Positions 46,068 to 56,099 of a stretch of 64,000 bases of DNA are shown here, piece after piece (the stretch's first letter is position 1; each line of letters opens with the position of its first letter). Source of the stretch: JAXMCI01 sp046349435 (GTDB taxonomy: Bacteria > Pseudomonadota > Alphaproteobacteria > Dongiales > Dongiaceae); contig JAXMCI010000001.1 of the NCBI GenBank assembly GCA_046349435.1, positions 1 to 64,000 on the forward strand. The letters are read 5' to 3'. The translations under genes were made by a program, and so were the position numbers. Under the pieces are notes generated by a model. It was not told where the DNA came from. It worked only from the letters and a program-made list of their open reading frames with translations, and ran no database searches.

Positions 46068-46096
46068 GTAGAAACGAGGCCTGTCGCTCTCCCGCC

Positions 46097-47331
46097 ATGA
46101 CCGCGACAGCGCCCGAAGGCAGCCGGCTGCTGGAGAACCTGATGCTCTTCGCGCGCACCCTGCGCGCGGCCGGGCTGCCGATCGGCCCGGGGCAGCTGAT
46201 CGACGCGGTGCGGGCGGTCGAGACGGTCGGCATCGGCGACCGCGACGACCTCTACTGGACGCTGCACGCCGTCTTCGTGACGCGGCGCGACCAGCGGCCG
46301 CTGTTCGACCAGGCCTTCCAGCTCTTCTGGCGCAACCCGCGGCTGCTCGACAAGATGATGCAGGCGCTGCTGCCGCAGATCGCGGTGCCCGCCGACCCCG
46401 CCCAGCGCCAGGAGATGAGCCGCCGGCTGGCCGAGGCGATGGCGGCCGACCAGCAGGGCGGCGGCGACGCGCAGAAGCCGGAGGAGCAGCTCGAGGTCGA
46501 CGCGGTGATGACCGCGTCCGACCGAGAGATCCTGCAGCACAAGGATTTCGAGCAGATGAGCGTCGAGGAGGTGGCGGCCGCCCGGCGCGCCATCGCCGCG
46601 ATGACGCTGCCGATCATGGACGTGCCAACCCGCCGCTTCCGCCCGGAGCCGCGCGGCCGGCGCATCGACATGCGGGCCACCCTGCGCAACAGCCTGCGCT
46701 CCAGCGACGCCATCATGCTGCGCCGGCGCGAGCGGCGCCGGCGCCACCCGCCGCTGGTCATCCTCTGCGACATCTCCGGCTCGATGAGCCGCTACTCCCG
46801 GCTGGCGCTGCACTTCATGCACGCCATCACCAACGACCGCGACCGGGTCTCGACCTTCCTGTTCGGCACGCGGCTGACCAACATCACCCGCGCGCTGCGC
46901 CACCGCGACATCGACGTCGCGCTGGAGGCGGTCTCGGCCCGGGTCACCGACTGGTCGGGCGGCACGCGGATCGGCGCCTGCCTCGCCGAGTTCAACAATC
47001 GCTGGTCGCGCCGCGTGCTCGGCCAGGGCGCCGTCATCCTGTTCATCAGCGACGGGCTCGACCGCGAGGGCGGCGAGGGCCTGGCCCGCGAGATGGAGCG
47101 GCTGCACAAATCCTGCCGCCGCCTGATCTGGCTCAATCCGCTCTTGCGCTACGAGGGCTATGAGCCAAAATCACTGGGCGCCCGGGCGATCATGCCGCAT
47201 GTCGACGATTTCCGGCCGGTGCACAACCTGGAGAGCCTCGGCGACCTGACGCGGGTGCTGAGCCAGCCGGGGCGGCGCCGCCTCGAGGGCGTCAATCGCT
47301 GGCTCGCCGAGCGCGGGCAGGAGATGCCGAG

Positions 47332-47335
<4 letters not shown>
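46097..47335 (+). CDS. coxE: VWA-domain protein, CoxE
   Basis: 412 residues from ATG 46097. The VWA_CoxE domain (about 215-385) has an intact MIDAS motif D225-I-S-G-S and a later TDWSGGTRIG. The N-terminal half is helical (LMLFARTLRAAGLPIGPGQLIDAVRAV). Partner of the CoxD ATPase in maturation of molybdenum hydroxylases. The stop overlaps the next ATG by 4 bp (ATGA). Confidence 0.93.
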
Positions 47336-47651
<316 letters not shown>

Positions 47652-47655
<4 letters not shown>

Positions 47656-48371
47656 AGCGCACCCTGCTCGGCCGGGCGCTGGCGGAGCGTGACGCCGGCC
47701 GCCCCGCCGCGATGGTCACCGACCTCGCCAGCGGCGCCCAGGCGCTCTGCACGCCCACCCTCTGTGAGGGCGACCTCGCGCTGTCCCCGGCCGCGCTCGC
47801 GGTGGTGCGCCAGGCGCTGCGCGACGACCGCGCCGGCATGGCCGACGCGGCCGGCAGCAAGCTCTTCGTGCAGATCTTCAACCCGCCGCTCCGCCTGATC
47901 CTGGTCGGTGCCGTCCATATCAGCCAGGCGCTGGCGCCGATCGCGGCGCTCGCCGGCTACCGCGTCACCGTGGTCGATCCGCGCCGCTCCTTCGCCAGCG
48001 AGGCGCGCTTCCCCGGCGTCGAGCTGGTCGCCGAGTGGCCGGAGGAGGCGATGGCGGCGCTGGCGATCGACAGCCGCACCGCCGTCGTGACGCTGACCCA
48101 CGACCCCAAGCTGGACGATCCGGCGCTGCAGGCGGCGCTGCGCTCGCCCGCCTTCTACGTCGGAGCGCTGGGCAGCCGGAAGACCCATGCCGGCCGGCTG
48201 AAGCGGCTGGCCGCGGCCGGCTTCGCGGCCGACGAGACGGCGCGCATCCACGGGCCGGTCGGGCTCGCCATCGGCGCCCTGTCGCCCGCCGAGATCGCCA
48301 TCTCGATCCTGGCCGAGATCACCGCCGTGCTGCATCGCGCACTGCCGGCACCGGCGGAGGCGGCCGCTTGA
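47652..48371 (+). CDS. XdhC C-terminal (Rossmann) domain protein
   Basis: 239 residues, GTG 47652 overlapping the preceding stop (GTGA). Rossmann domain: LRLILVGAVHISQALAPIAALAGYRVTVVDPR (about 77-108), TLTHDPKLDDPALQAAL and FYVGALGSRKTHAGRLKRL. With the preceding small protein it makes a split XdhC/CoxI maturation factor. The stop is overlapped by a TTG start (TTGA). Confidence 0.92.
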
Positions 48372-50674
48372 TCTTCGCCGAGCTGCCGGTCGAGGCGGCC
48401 GAGGGCGCGCTGCTGGCGCACAGCGTCAAGTTGCCCAAGGCAAGCTTCAAGAAAGGCCGCCGGCTCTCGGCCGAGGACGTCGCGGCGCTGCAGGCGGCCG
48501 GCCGCCGCACGGTGGTCGCGGCACGGCTCGAGCCCGACGACGTCGGCGAGGACGAGGCTGCCGCACGCATCGCCGCGGCCGCCTGCGGCCCCGGCCTGGT
48601 CGCCTCGGCGCCCTTCACCGGCCGCTGCAACCTGCTGGCCGCCGGCCCCGGCCTGCTGGTCGTCGACCGCGAGCGGCTCGACCGTCTGAACCTGGTCGAC
48701 GAGGCGATCACCATCGCCAGCCTGCCGCCCTACGACGTTCTCGAGCCGCGCCAGATGGCGGCGACGGTGAAGATCATCCCGTTCGCCGCGCCCGGCGCCG
48801 CGGTCGAGCGTTGCGCGGCGATCGCCGCCGAGGGCGGCCCGCTGCTGCGCCTGGCGGCCTTCCGGCCGCGCCGCGTCGGGCTGATCCAGACCACGCTGCC
48901 CGGCCTCAAGCCCAGCATCCTCGACAAGACGGTCGAGGCGATCGACGGCCGCGTCGTGCCGCTCGGCTGCCCGCCGGTGACGGAGCGGCGCTGCCCGCAC
49001 GAGGCGGCGGCGGTGGCGGCGGCGATCGACGCGATGCGGCGCGACGGCGCCGGGCTGATCCTGGTCGCCGGCGCGTCCGCCATCACCGACCGCCGCGACG
49101 TCATCCCGGCCGCCCTGGAGCAGGCCGGCGGCACGGTCGAGCATCTCGGCATGCCGGTGGATCCGGGCAACCTGCTGATGCTGGGCAGCCTCGGCGGCGA
49201 CCCGGTGCTGGGCCTGCCGGGCTGCGTGCGCTCGCCCAAGATCAACGGCTTCGACTGGGTGCTGCAGCGGCTGGTCGCCGACCTGCCGGTGCATCGCCGC
49301 GATATCATGCTGATGGGCGTCGGCGGCCTGCTGAAGGAGATCCCGACGCGGCCGCAGCCGCGTGCCGAGGGCACGCCGGCGGCGCTGCGTGCCCCGCGGG
49401 CGCCGGCGATCGCCGCGCTGGTGCTGGCGGCCGGCCGCTCGAGCCGGATGGGCGGCTCCAACAAGCTGCTGGCCGAGGTCGCCGGCAAGCCGATGGTGGC
49501 CCATGCCGTCGACGCGGCACTCGCCTCGCAGGCCCGGCCGGTCGTCGTGGTGGTCGGCAACGAGGCGGCGCGGGTCCGGTCGGCACTCGGCGGCCGCCCG
49601 GTGCGCGTCGTCGAGAATCCCGATTTCGCCGGCGGCATCAGCGGCTCGCTCAAGGCCGGGCTGCGCGCGCTCGGCGACGAGGTCGAGGGCGCGCTGGTCT
49701 GCCTCGGCGACATGCCGCTCCTCTCGGCCGCCGCGCTCGACCGGCTGATCGCCGCCTACAACCCGGTCGAGGGCCGCGCCATCTGCGTGCCGACCTGGAA
49801 CGGCAAGCGCGGCAACCCGGTGCTGTGGTCGCGCCGCTTCTTCCCGGAGATGGCCGGGCTCGAGGGCGATGTCGGCGCCCGCCACCTCATCGGCAGCCAC
49901 GCCGACCTCGTCTGCGAGGTGGCGATGGCCGACGACGCGGTGCTCACCGACATCGACACGCCGGAGGCGCTGGCGGCGCTGCGCCGCCAGCCGCAGGCCA
50001 CCGCGCCGCCGTCGCCGCCGTCGCGCCGGCCTCGCCGCGCGCGGGCCGGCGCGCTGGAGCGCGGCCGCCGGGCGCTGGTCGTCGGGCTGACCGCGGTGCG
50101 GCTGCTCGCCATCGGACGCATCCCTATCCGCTCTACGGCGACGAGGCGCAGTACTGGGTGTGGGCGCAGACGCCCGCCTGGGGCCACTTCTCCCAGCCCC
50201 GCTGATCGCCTGGATCATCGCCGCCACCACCGCGCTGGTCGGCGACAGCGAGGCCGGGGCTGCGGCGCCGCGCCGCTGATCCATGCCGCCACGGCGCTGC
50301 TCGTCGGCGCTCTCGGCGGCGGGATCGGCGCCCGCAAGGGCGCCGTCGCGGCCACGGGATCTATGCCACGCCCGGGCGTCGCCCTCTCCTCCTTCGTGAT
50401 CTCGACCGACGCGCCGCTGCTGCTCTGCTGGGCCGCCGCGCTGCTCGCGCTGGTGCGGGCCCGCGATCCGACCGGGCGGGCTGGTGGCTGCTGCTCGGCG
50501 TCGCGCTCGGGCTCGGGCTGCTCGCCAAGTACGCGATGGCCTATTTCCTGCTTTCGCTCGGCTGCTACCTCGCCTGGTCGCCGCAGCGCCGCGCGCTGCT
50601 CGGCAATCCCCGGCTCTGGGCGGCACTGGCGCTGGGGGTGCTCATCTACCTGCCGAACCTGGTCTGGAACCTGA
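48368..50674 (+). CDS. Molybdopterin-binding (MoeA-like) / MobA-like NTP-transferase fusion; 3' end lost in frameshifts
   Basis: Start TTG 48368 (TTGA overlap). Residues 1-340 resemble the MoCF-type molybdopterin-binding domain (SVKLPKASFKKGRRLS, LILVAGASAITDRRDVIPAAL). Residues 350-540 are a MobA-like nucleotidyltransferase (ALVLAAGRSSRMGGSNKLLAEVAGKP, LVCLGDMPLLSAAALDRLI, GVGARHLIG-like GDVGARHLIG), probably making the cytosine dinucleotide cofactor for CoxL. Homology ends by about 50000; the literal frame runs on to 50674 through sequence that belongs to the next gene in other registers, so the true stop is probably masked by a missing base. Confidence 0.83.
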   Translation: MIFAELPVEAAEGALLAHSVKLPKASFKKGRRLSAEDVAALQAAGRRTVVAARLEPDDVGEDEAAARIAAAACGPGLVASAPFTGRCNLLAAGPGLLVVDRERLDRLNLVDEAITIASLPPYDVLEPRQMAATVKIIPFAAPGAAVERCAAIAAEGGPLLRLAAFRPRRVGLIQTTLPGLKPSILDKTVEAIDGRVVPLGCPPVTERRCPHEAAAVAAAIDAMRRDGAGLILVAGASAITDRRDVIPAALEQAGGTVEHLGMPVDPGNLLMLGSLGGDPVLGLPGCVRSPKINGFDWVLQRLVADLPVHRRDIMLMGVGGLLKEIPTRPQPRAEGTPAALRAPRAPAIAALVLAAGRSSRMGGSNKLLAEVAGKPMVAHAVDAALASQARPVVVVVGNEAARVRSALGGRPVRVVENPDFAGGISGSLKAGLRALGDEVEGALVCLGDMPLLSAAALDRLIAAYNPVEGRAICVPTWNGKRGNPVLWSRRFFPEMAGLEGDVGARHLIGSHADLVCEVAMADDAVLTDIDTPEALAALRRQPQATAPPSPPSRRPRRARAGALERGRRALVVGLTAVRLLAIGRIPIRSTATRRSTGCGRRRPPGATSPSPADRLDHRRHHRAGRRQRGRGCGAAPLIHAATALLVGALGGGIGARKGAVAATGSMPRPGVALSSFVISTDAPLLLCWAAALLALVRARDPTGRAGGCCSASRSGSGCSPSTRWPISCFRSAATSPGRRSAARCSAIPGSGRHWRWGCSSTCRTWSGT

Positions 50675-51463
50675 CGCACGGGCTGAGCCTACAACCACCT
50701 GGTGGAGAACGTGCTCGACGGGGACAGGCCGTTCCGTCCGTTCAGCCTGCTCCTGTTCCTCGCCGGGCAGCTCGCCGTGGCCGGGCCGGCCTTCGTGTCG
50801 ATGGTCGTGGTCCTGCTGTCGTCGGCGCGGCGCGGCGCGGACGCGACGCTTCCGCCTGCTCGCCGCCTTCGTCGTGCCGAACCTGGCGATCATCGCGCTG
50901 ATGGCGCTGCTCTGGAAGGCCAACGCCAACTGGGCGGCGTCGTGTCGCCGGCGCCGTGCTCGCGGCGCTGCCTGGGAAGAGCCGGGCCGCGCCGGCTGCT
51001 GCAGGGTGCTGGCCTTCAACCTGCCGCCAACGCCGCGCTGTACCTCTTCCATCCGGGTCGACCGGCTCGGCCTGCCCCTGACGCCCGTCACCGACCCGTT
51101 CAATGATGCGGGATCGGACGTCTCGGCCGCGCCGTCGGCGAGGCCGCCGGCTACCCCGATGCGGTGCTGGTGACGACCGATGGCATGCCCATGCCAAGCT
51201 CGCCTTCTATGACCGGCGCGCGACGCCAGCTCGCCGGAACCTCTACGCCGCGCAACCAGTTCGAGATGACCGCCGACGCCGCGCTGCTCCGCCGGGCGCC
51301 GCTGCTCTATGTCGGCGACGAGGCGGACGCCGATCTGCTGGCACGGCACTTCGCCCGTCACCCCGGTCTCGGTGGTGACGATCCCGCTCCATCCCGGCTT
51401 CGCGCGCCGCTACGCGATGTTCGCGCTCGCGCCGCCCTCGGCCGAGCCGCCGCTCCGGCGTAG
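50062..51463 (+). pseudogene. GT83/PMT-type glycosyltransferase, many frameshifts
   Basis: Fragments in alternating frames line up as one integral-membrane glycosyltransferase: PYPLYGDEAQYWVWAQTPAWGHFSQP (catalytic D-E pair), PLIAWIIAATTALVGD, SSFVISTDAPLLLCWAAALL, LLAKYAMAYFLLSLGCYLAWSP, NPRLWAALALGVLIYLPNLVWNL, YNHLVENVL, LLAAFVVPNLAIIALMALLWKANANW, FEMTADAALLRRAPLLYVGDEADADLLARHFAR, PLHPGFARRYAMFAL. At least ten register changes occur. Each one I checked needs one or two added bases, arguing for poor local sequence rather than slow decay. Start and end are approximate. Confidence 0.75.
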
Positions 51464-52180
51464 CCGGCAAGGTCTGGGCTCGAGCAGGCGGCGCAGCGCC
51501 GCGAAGTGGGTGCGGGCGGGAGCGGCCAGGTCGTGATTGCCGAAGGTGGCGCGGGCGACCTCGTCGAGCACCCGGCGGGGGGGCGCGCCGGTCGACATCG
51601 CCAGCACCTGCACCCGGCAGGCGCGCTCCAGGAAATAGAGGTCGTCGAAGGCCTCTGCGACGCTGCGGCCGACCACCACGACGCCATGATTGGCGAGGAA
51701 CAGCACCCGCTTGTCGCCGAGCGCCGCGGCGATGCGGTCGCCCTCGGCGGCGTCGTGCGCCAGGCCGTTGTAGCGGTCGTCGTAGGCGACGTCGTCCCAG
51801 AAGCGCAGCGCCGCCTGGCTGATCGGCTCCAGCCGCCCGTCCTCGATGGATGAGAGCGCCGTGGCGTAGGGCATGTGGGTGTGCAGCACGCAGGCGGCGC
51901 GCGGGCTCGCCAGGTGCACCCGCGAATGGATGAAGAAGGCCGAGGGCTCGATCACGCCCTCGCCGGCCAGCAGGTTGCCCTCCATGTCGGCGACGATCAG
52001 CCCGCCGGCGGTGATCTCCGACCAGTGATGGCCATAGCCGTTGAGCAGGAAGCTCCGGCGGGAGCCCGGCACCATCAGGGTGAAGTGATTGTCGATGCCC
52101 TCGTGCAGGTCGAAGCGCACCGCCAGCCGGAAGGCGGCGGCGAGCTCCTTGCGGGCCTCGGACAGGGCGTCGTGCGTCAT
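51410..52180 (-). CDS. Class II aldolase/adducin family protein
   Basis: 256 residues from ATG 52180. Zinc-binding motifs CVLHTHMPYATALSSI (about 100) and the distal FLANHGVVVVG (about 165) are present, as are DLHEGIDNHFTLMVPG and FFIHSRVHLA near the N-terminus. Family members cleave or isomerise sugar phosphates (fuculose-1-P, ribulose-5-P) or decarboxylate hydroxy acids; the specific reaction is unknown. The C-terminal ~25 residues are low-complexity and overlap the 3' end of the glycosyltransferase on the other strand. Confidence 0.9.
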   Translation of the reverse strand: MTHDALSEARKELAAAFRLAVRFDLHEGIDNHFTLMVPGSRRSFLLNGYGHHWSEITAGGLIVADMEGNLLAGEGVIEPSAFFIHSRVHLASPRAACVLHTHMPYATALSSIEDGRLEPISQAALRFWDDVAYDDRYNGLAHDAAEGDRIAAALGDKRVLFLANHGVVVVGRSVAEAFDDLYFLERACRVQVLAMSTGAPPRRVLDEVARATFGNHDLAAPARTHFAALRRLLEPRPCRLRRSGGSAEGGASANIA

Positions 52181-52300
52181 GGCGGGATCTCCCGGCCGGC
52201 ATAGGGCGCGCTCGGCCGCCCCGACCTTGCGCCGGCCCTCCGGCCGTTGCAAGCTCGACCCCAGGCGCGGCGTAGCGCGCGCCGTCCGGGGAGAGCGTCC

Positions 52301-53944
52301 ATGCAGGGCCTGATGCAGCGCCAGCCGCTGCTGCTGTCGACCTTCGTCCGCCACGCCGCCCGCCATCACGGCAGCACCGAGATCGTCTCGCAGCTGAGCG
52401 AGACGGTGCGGCACCGCACCAGCTGGGGCGCCGTCGAGCGCCGCGCCCGCCGGCTGGCCCGCGTCCTCGAGCGACTCGGCGTGCGGTTCGGCGACCGCGT
52501 GGCGACGCTCGCCTTCAACCATTTCCGGCATCTCGAGCTGTTCTACGCCATCTCCGGCTCGGGCGCCGTCTGCCACACCGTCAATCCGCGGCTGGCGCTC
52601 GACGACATCGCCTACATCATGAGCCATGCCGAGGACGGCGTGCTGTTCGCCGACCACGGCCTCGCCGCCCTGGTCGGGCAGGTCGCGCCGCTGGTGCCGA
52701 GCCTGCGCGCCGTGGTGCTGCTGGCCGATCCGGAGGAGATGCCGGCGCTCGCCCTGCCGGCCGGCGTCGCGCTGCATTGCTACGAGACGCTGCTCGCGGC
52801 GGCCGACGAGGACTATGCCTGGCCGAGCTTCGACGAGAATACGGCGAGCGGGCTCTGCTACACCTCCGGCACCACCGGGCGGCCCAAGGGGGTGCTCTAC
52901 AGCCACCGCTCCTCGGTGCTGCACGCCTATGGCTCGGCCCTGCCCGACGTGCTGGGATTTCGCGCCGTCGACCGGGTGCTGCCGGGGATGTCGATGTACC
53001 ATGCCACGGGCTGGGGGATCCCCTACTCCGCCGCGCTGGTCGGCGCCGCGCTGATCCTGCCCGGCCGCCACCTCGACGCGGTCAGCCTCGTCCGCCTGCT
53101 GATCGAGGAGCGGGTCACCTTCACCGGCGGCGTGCCGACCATCTGGCTCGCCGTGCTCGACCATCTCGAGAAGACCGGCCAGCGCCCGGCGGACCTGAAG
53201 CGGCTGCTGATCGCCGGCTCGGCCTGCCCGCAGCGGCTGATCGATGGCTTCGCGCCTCTCGGCGTTCACGTCCACCAGGGCTGGGGCATGACGGAGACCA
53301 GCCCGCTGGTCACCTATCACGCGCCCAAGCCGGCGACCGCCGACCTCACGCCGGAGGCCTCGGTGCAGCTCCGCCTCAAGCAGGGCCGCGTCGTGTGCGG
53401 CGCCGACATCAAGATCGTCGACGCCGAGGGCAAGGAGCTGCCCTGGGACGGCGTCGCCTTCGGCGACCTGCTGTGCCGCGGCCCGTGGATCACCGAGCGG
53501 TACCTCGGCCGCGGCGACGAGGGCGCCGCCGACCCCGAGGGCTGGTTCCGCACCGGCGACGTCGCCACCATCGATCCCGAGGGCTACGTCCACCTCGTCG
53601 ACCGCTCCAAGGACGTCATCAAGTCGGGCGGCGAGTGGGTCAGCTCGATCGCGCTGGAGAACATCGCCGTCACCCACCCCGACGTCGCCGAGGCGGCGGT
53701 GATCGCCGCCCGGCACCCGCGCTGGATGGAGCGGCCGCTGCTGCTGGTCGTGCCGCGCGAGGGCCGCACGGTCGACACGGCGAGCCTGCTCGCGCTCTAT
53801 GACGGCGCCGTCGCCAAATGGTGGCTGCCCGACGCGGTGGTGGTGGTGAAGGAGCTGCCGCACACCGCCACCGGCAAGCTCAACAAGCTGGCGCTGCGCG
53901 CCGCCTATGGCGACTACCTGGTCACCGGCGCCCCGGCGACCTGA
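52301..53944 (+). CDS. Fatty-acyl-CoA synthetase (AlkK-like medium-chain)
   Basis: 547 residues of the ANL superfamily. P-loop YTSGTTGRPKGV (about 187), GWGMTETSP adenine-binding motif (about 327), GWFRTGDVATIDPEGY and DRSKDVIKSGGEWVSS hinge (about 430), and catalytic Lys in TATGKLNK near the C-terminus. Activates a carboxylic acid via acyl-AMP to acyl-CoA; similarity to 3-methylmercaptopropionate/medium-chain ligases is an impression only. Start ATG 52301. Monocistronic; a LacI-type operator begins 63 bp after its stop. Confidence 0.92.
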   Translation: MQGLMQRQPLLLSTFVRHAARHHGSTEIVSQLSETVRHRTSWGAVERRARRLARVLERLGVRFGDRVATLAFNHFRHLELFYAISGSGAVCHTVNPRLALDDIAYIMSHAEDGVLFADHGLAALVGQVAPLVPSLRAVVLLADPEEMPALALPAGVALHCYETLLAAADEDYAWPSFDENTASGLCYTSGTTGRPKGVLYSHRSSVLHAYGSALPDVLGFRAVDRVLPGMSMYHATGWGIPYSAALVGAALILPGRHLDAVSLVRLLIEERVTFTGGVPTIWLAVLDHLEKTGQRPADLKRLLIAGSACPQRLIDGFAPLGVHVHQGWGMTETSPLVTYHAPKPATADLTPEASVQLRLKQGRVVCGADIKIVDAEGKELPWDGVAFGDLLCRGPWITERYLGRGDEGAADPEGWFRTGDVATIDPEGYVHLVDRSKDVIKSGGEWVSSIALENIAVTHPDVAEAAVIAARHPRWMERPLLLVVPREGRTVDTASLLALYDGAVAKWWLPDAVVVVKELPHTATGKLNKLALRAAYGDYLVTGAPAT

Positions 53945-53976
53945 CCGCCCCTGCGGCACCCCCCGTCGTCCAGCCA

Positions 53977-54005
53977 TTGACGCCGCCGGAGAACTGGCGC
54001 AATCT
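53977..54005 (+). promoter_or_regulatory. Possible promoter of the Gfo/Idh-ABC operon
   Basis: TTGACG (53977-53982), a 17-bp spacer and a weak -10 CAATCT (54000-54005). The -10 is poor, as expected for a regulated promoter. The transcription start would fall within the palindrome at 54007-54022. Confidence 0.4.
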
Positions 54006-54006
54006 G

Positions 54007-54022
54007 ATTGGAACGTTCCAAT
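54007..54022. promoter_or_regulatory. Perfect 16-bp palindromic LacI-type operator
   Basis: ATTGGAACGTTCCAAT is an exact palindrome with a central CG, the classic shape of LacI/GalR operators. It lies 21 bp before the first gene of an operon that encodes its own LacI-family regulator (56096-57034), and just downstream of the candidate -10. Confidence 0.85.
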
Positions 54023-54042
54023 AAGGACGAGGGTACGGGGAG

Positions 54043-55140
54043 ATGCAGCGCCTGCGCATCGGCCTGGTCGGTGCCGGCCTGGTCGGCCAAGCCGAGCACG
54101 CCTTCTATCTGTGGGAAGAGCGCGAGCGATTCCGGTTCGTCGGCGTCGCCGATCCATCGGCGTCGGTCCGCGCCGAGCTCGGCGCGCGCTACGGGCTCAC
54201 CGAGCTGCACCCCGATCTGGCGGACCTGATCGCCACCGGCCTCGACGCCGTGGTGATCGCCGCCCCCGACCCCTTCCATCCCGATCTCGCCGTCGCCGCG
54301 CTGGAGGCCGGCCTGCACGTGATGTGCGAGAAGCCGCTGGCGCTGACCCCGGCCGGCTGCGACCGGATCGCCGCCGCGCGCGACCGCGCCCGCCGCGTCG
54401 TCCAGGTCGCCTACATGAAGCGGTACGATCCGGCGGTGCGGCGCGCGCTCGAGCTGCTGCCGCCGCGCGTCGAGGACATCCGCCTGATCACCGTCGAGGT
54501 CAACGACCCCGACCACGAGCCCTTCGTCGCCCACCTGCCCATGGCCTGGCCGGACGACCTGCCGCGCGAGCTGCGCGAGGCGGCGCGTCGCGAGGCGGCG
54601 GCCCAGCTCGAGGCGGCGGCCGGGCGGCCGCTCGACGAGACCGGGGCCCGGGCGCTCGCCAACGGCTTCCTCTCGGCGCTGGTGCACGACGTCGCGGTGC
54701 TGCACGGCATGCTGGCGCATCTCGGCACCGAGCTGCCGCCGGCCGCCGATTCCGGCGCCATCTTCGACGGCGGCCGCGGCGTGCAGCTGGGCTTCCCGCT
54801 GCCCGGCGGCGGCCGCGCCAGCCTCACCCACCTCAACCTGCCGGGCGTGCCCGACTACAGCGAGCGGATCACCGTCTACGCCGCCGACCGCATCGTCGAG
54901 CTGGTCTTCCCCTCCCCCTATCTGCGCCACCTGCCGACCCGGCTGACCCTGCGCATGCCGGCCGCCGCCGGCGGGCTGGAGACGCGCGAGTACCGGGCGA
55001 GCTACGAGGAGGCGTTCCGCGAGGAGCTGCGCGCCTTCCACGCCGCCGCGACCGGCGCCGGCCCGGTGCACACGCCGATCGAGCAGGCGCGGCGCGACAT
55101 CGAGCTGCTCATCTCCGGCTTCGGAAAGGCAACGTCATGA
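54043..55140 (+). CDS. Gfo/Idh/MocA-family oxidoreductase
   Basis: 365 residues, ATG 54043 with GGGGAG adjacent. N-terminal Rossmann fold LRIGLVGAGLVGQAEH, then HVMCEKPLALTPAGC carrying the conserved EKP Lys (about 95-97) and a YMKRYDP motif (about 124). NAD(P)-dependent oxidation of a sugar, inositol or glycoside. An insert around 165-210 (AWPDDLPRELREAARREAAAQ) is not typical. First gene of a six-to-seven gene operon with TIM-barrel isomerase, LacI regulator and CUT1 transporter. Confidence 0.92.
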   Translation: MQRLRIGLVGAGLVGQAEHAFYLWEERERFRFVGVADPSASVRAELGARYGLTELHPDLADLIATGLDAVVIAAPDPFHPDLAVAALEAGLHVMCEKPLALTPAGCDRIAAARDRARRVVQVAYMKRYDPAVRRALELLPPRVEDIRLITVEVNDPDHEPFVAHLPMAWPDDLPRELREAARREAAAQLEAAAGRPLDETGARALANGFLSALVHDVAVLHGMLAHLGTELPPAADSGAIFDGGRGVQLGFPLPGGGRASLTHLNLPGVPDYSERITVYAADRIVELVFPSPYLRHLPTRLTLRMPAAAGGLETREYRASYEEAFREELRAFHAAATGAGPVHTPIEQARRDIELLISGFGKATS

Positions 55141-56099
55141 GGATCGGCGTCTTCTCGGACTCGCTGGCCGGGCTCGACCGGCGGGGCTTCTTCGCCTGGT
55201 GCGCCGCGCACGGCGTCGCCGACGTCGAGCTCGGGGTCGGCGCCTGGGGGCCCTGGCCGCGGCCGCATCTCGACCTCGCCACCATCGGCCAGCGCGCCGA
55301 GCGCGACCGGCTGAAGGGCGAGCTGGCCGAGCACGGGCTGCGGCTGGCGGCGGTCAACGCCGCCGGCAACCTGCTGCATCCCGACCCGGAGCGCCGCGCC
55401 GACGCGCAGGCCCGCTTCCGCGCCGCCGTCGAGCTGGCGGTCGCGCTCGGCGTCGACCGCGTGGTGACGATGAGCGGCTGTCCCGCGGGGCGGGGCGGCG
55501 GCGGGCTCGGCGTCTTCCCCTGCTGGGCGACCTCGGCCGACGACGAGCGCATTTTCGCCTGGCAGATGGAGAACGAGGTCGGGCCGTTCTGGCGCGCGAC
55601 GAGCGACTGGCTGGCGCGCGAGGCGCCGGGCGTGATGGTCTGCCTCGAGGCCCATCCCGGCGTCACCGTGTTCAGCGCCGCGAGCTTCGCCGAGCTGACC
55701 CGCCATGTCGGGCGCAATGTCGGGCTCAACCTCGACCCCAGCCACTTCTGGTGGCAGGGCATCGATCCGCTGACCATCGTCGAGGAGTTCGGCGACCGCA
55801 TCGGCTGGATGCACGGCAAGGACACGCTGCTCTATCCCGAGCGCATCCGCCGGCTCGGCGTGCTGCATTTCGCCCCGCCGGGCGACGACATCGACAAGGC
55901 GCCCTGGCACTTCGCGCCGGTCGGCGAGGGCCATGACGACGCCACCTGGGCGACGCTGCTCGGCGCCGCCCGGCGCGCCGGCTATGACGGGGTGATCTCG
56001 ATCGAGCACGAGGATCCGCGCTACGACGGCGAGACCGGGACGGCGCGCTCGCTGGCCGGTCTCGGCCGGGCGCTGGCCCGCCTCGACAAGGCGGCGTGA
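55137..56099 (+). CDS. Sugar phosphate isomerase/epimerase (AP endonuclease-2 fold)
   Basis: 320 residues; ATG 55137 overlaps the preceding stop. TIM-barrel family typified by inosose dehydratase and hydroxypyruvate isomerase: MRIGVFSDSLAG, VVTMSGCPAG, VCLEAHPG, VGLNLDPSHFWWQGID with metal ligands, MHGKDTLLY and GVISIEHEDPRYDG. Usually acts on the keto-sugar made by the Gfo/Idh partner. The stop overlaps the LacI GTG start (GTGA). Confidence 0.92.
   Translation: MRIGVFSDSLAGLDRRGFFAWCAAHGVADVELGVGAWGPWPRPHLDLATIGQRAERDRLKGELAEHGLRLAAVNAAGNLLHPDPERRADAQARFRAAVELAVALGVDRVVTMSGCPAGRGGGGLGVFPCWATSADDERIFAWQMENEVGPFWRATSDWLAREAPGVMVCLEAHPGVTVFSAASFAELTRHVGRNVGLNLDPSHFWWQGIDPLTIVEEFGDRIGWMHGKDTLLYPERIRRLGVLHFAPPGDDIDKAPWHFAPVGEGHDDATWATLLGAARRAGYDGVISIEHEDPRYDGETGTARSLAGLGRALARLDKAA

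Noticed and set aside
53917..54042. Acyl-CoA ligase as the first gene of the Gfo/Idh operon
   Set aside because: A candidate promoter and a perfect operator lie between them, so the operon most likely starts at 54043.
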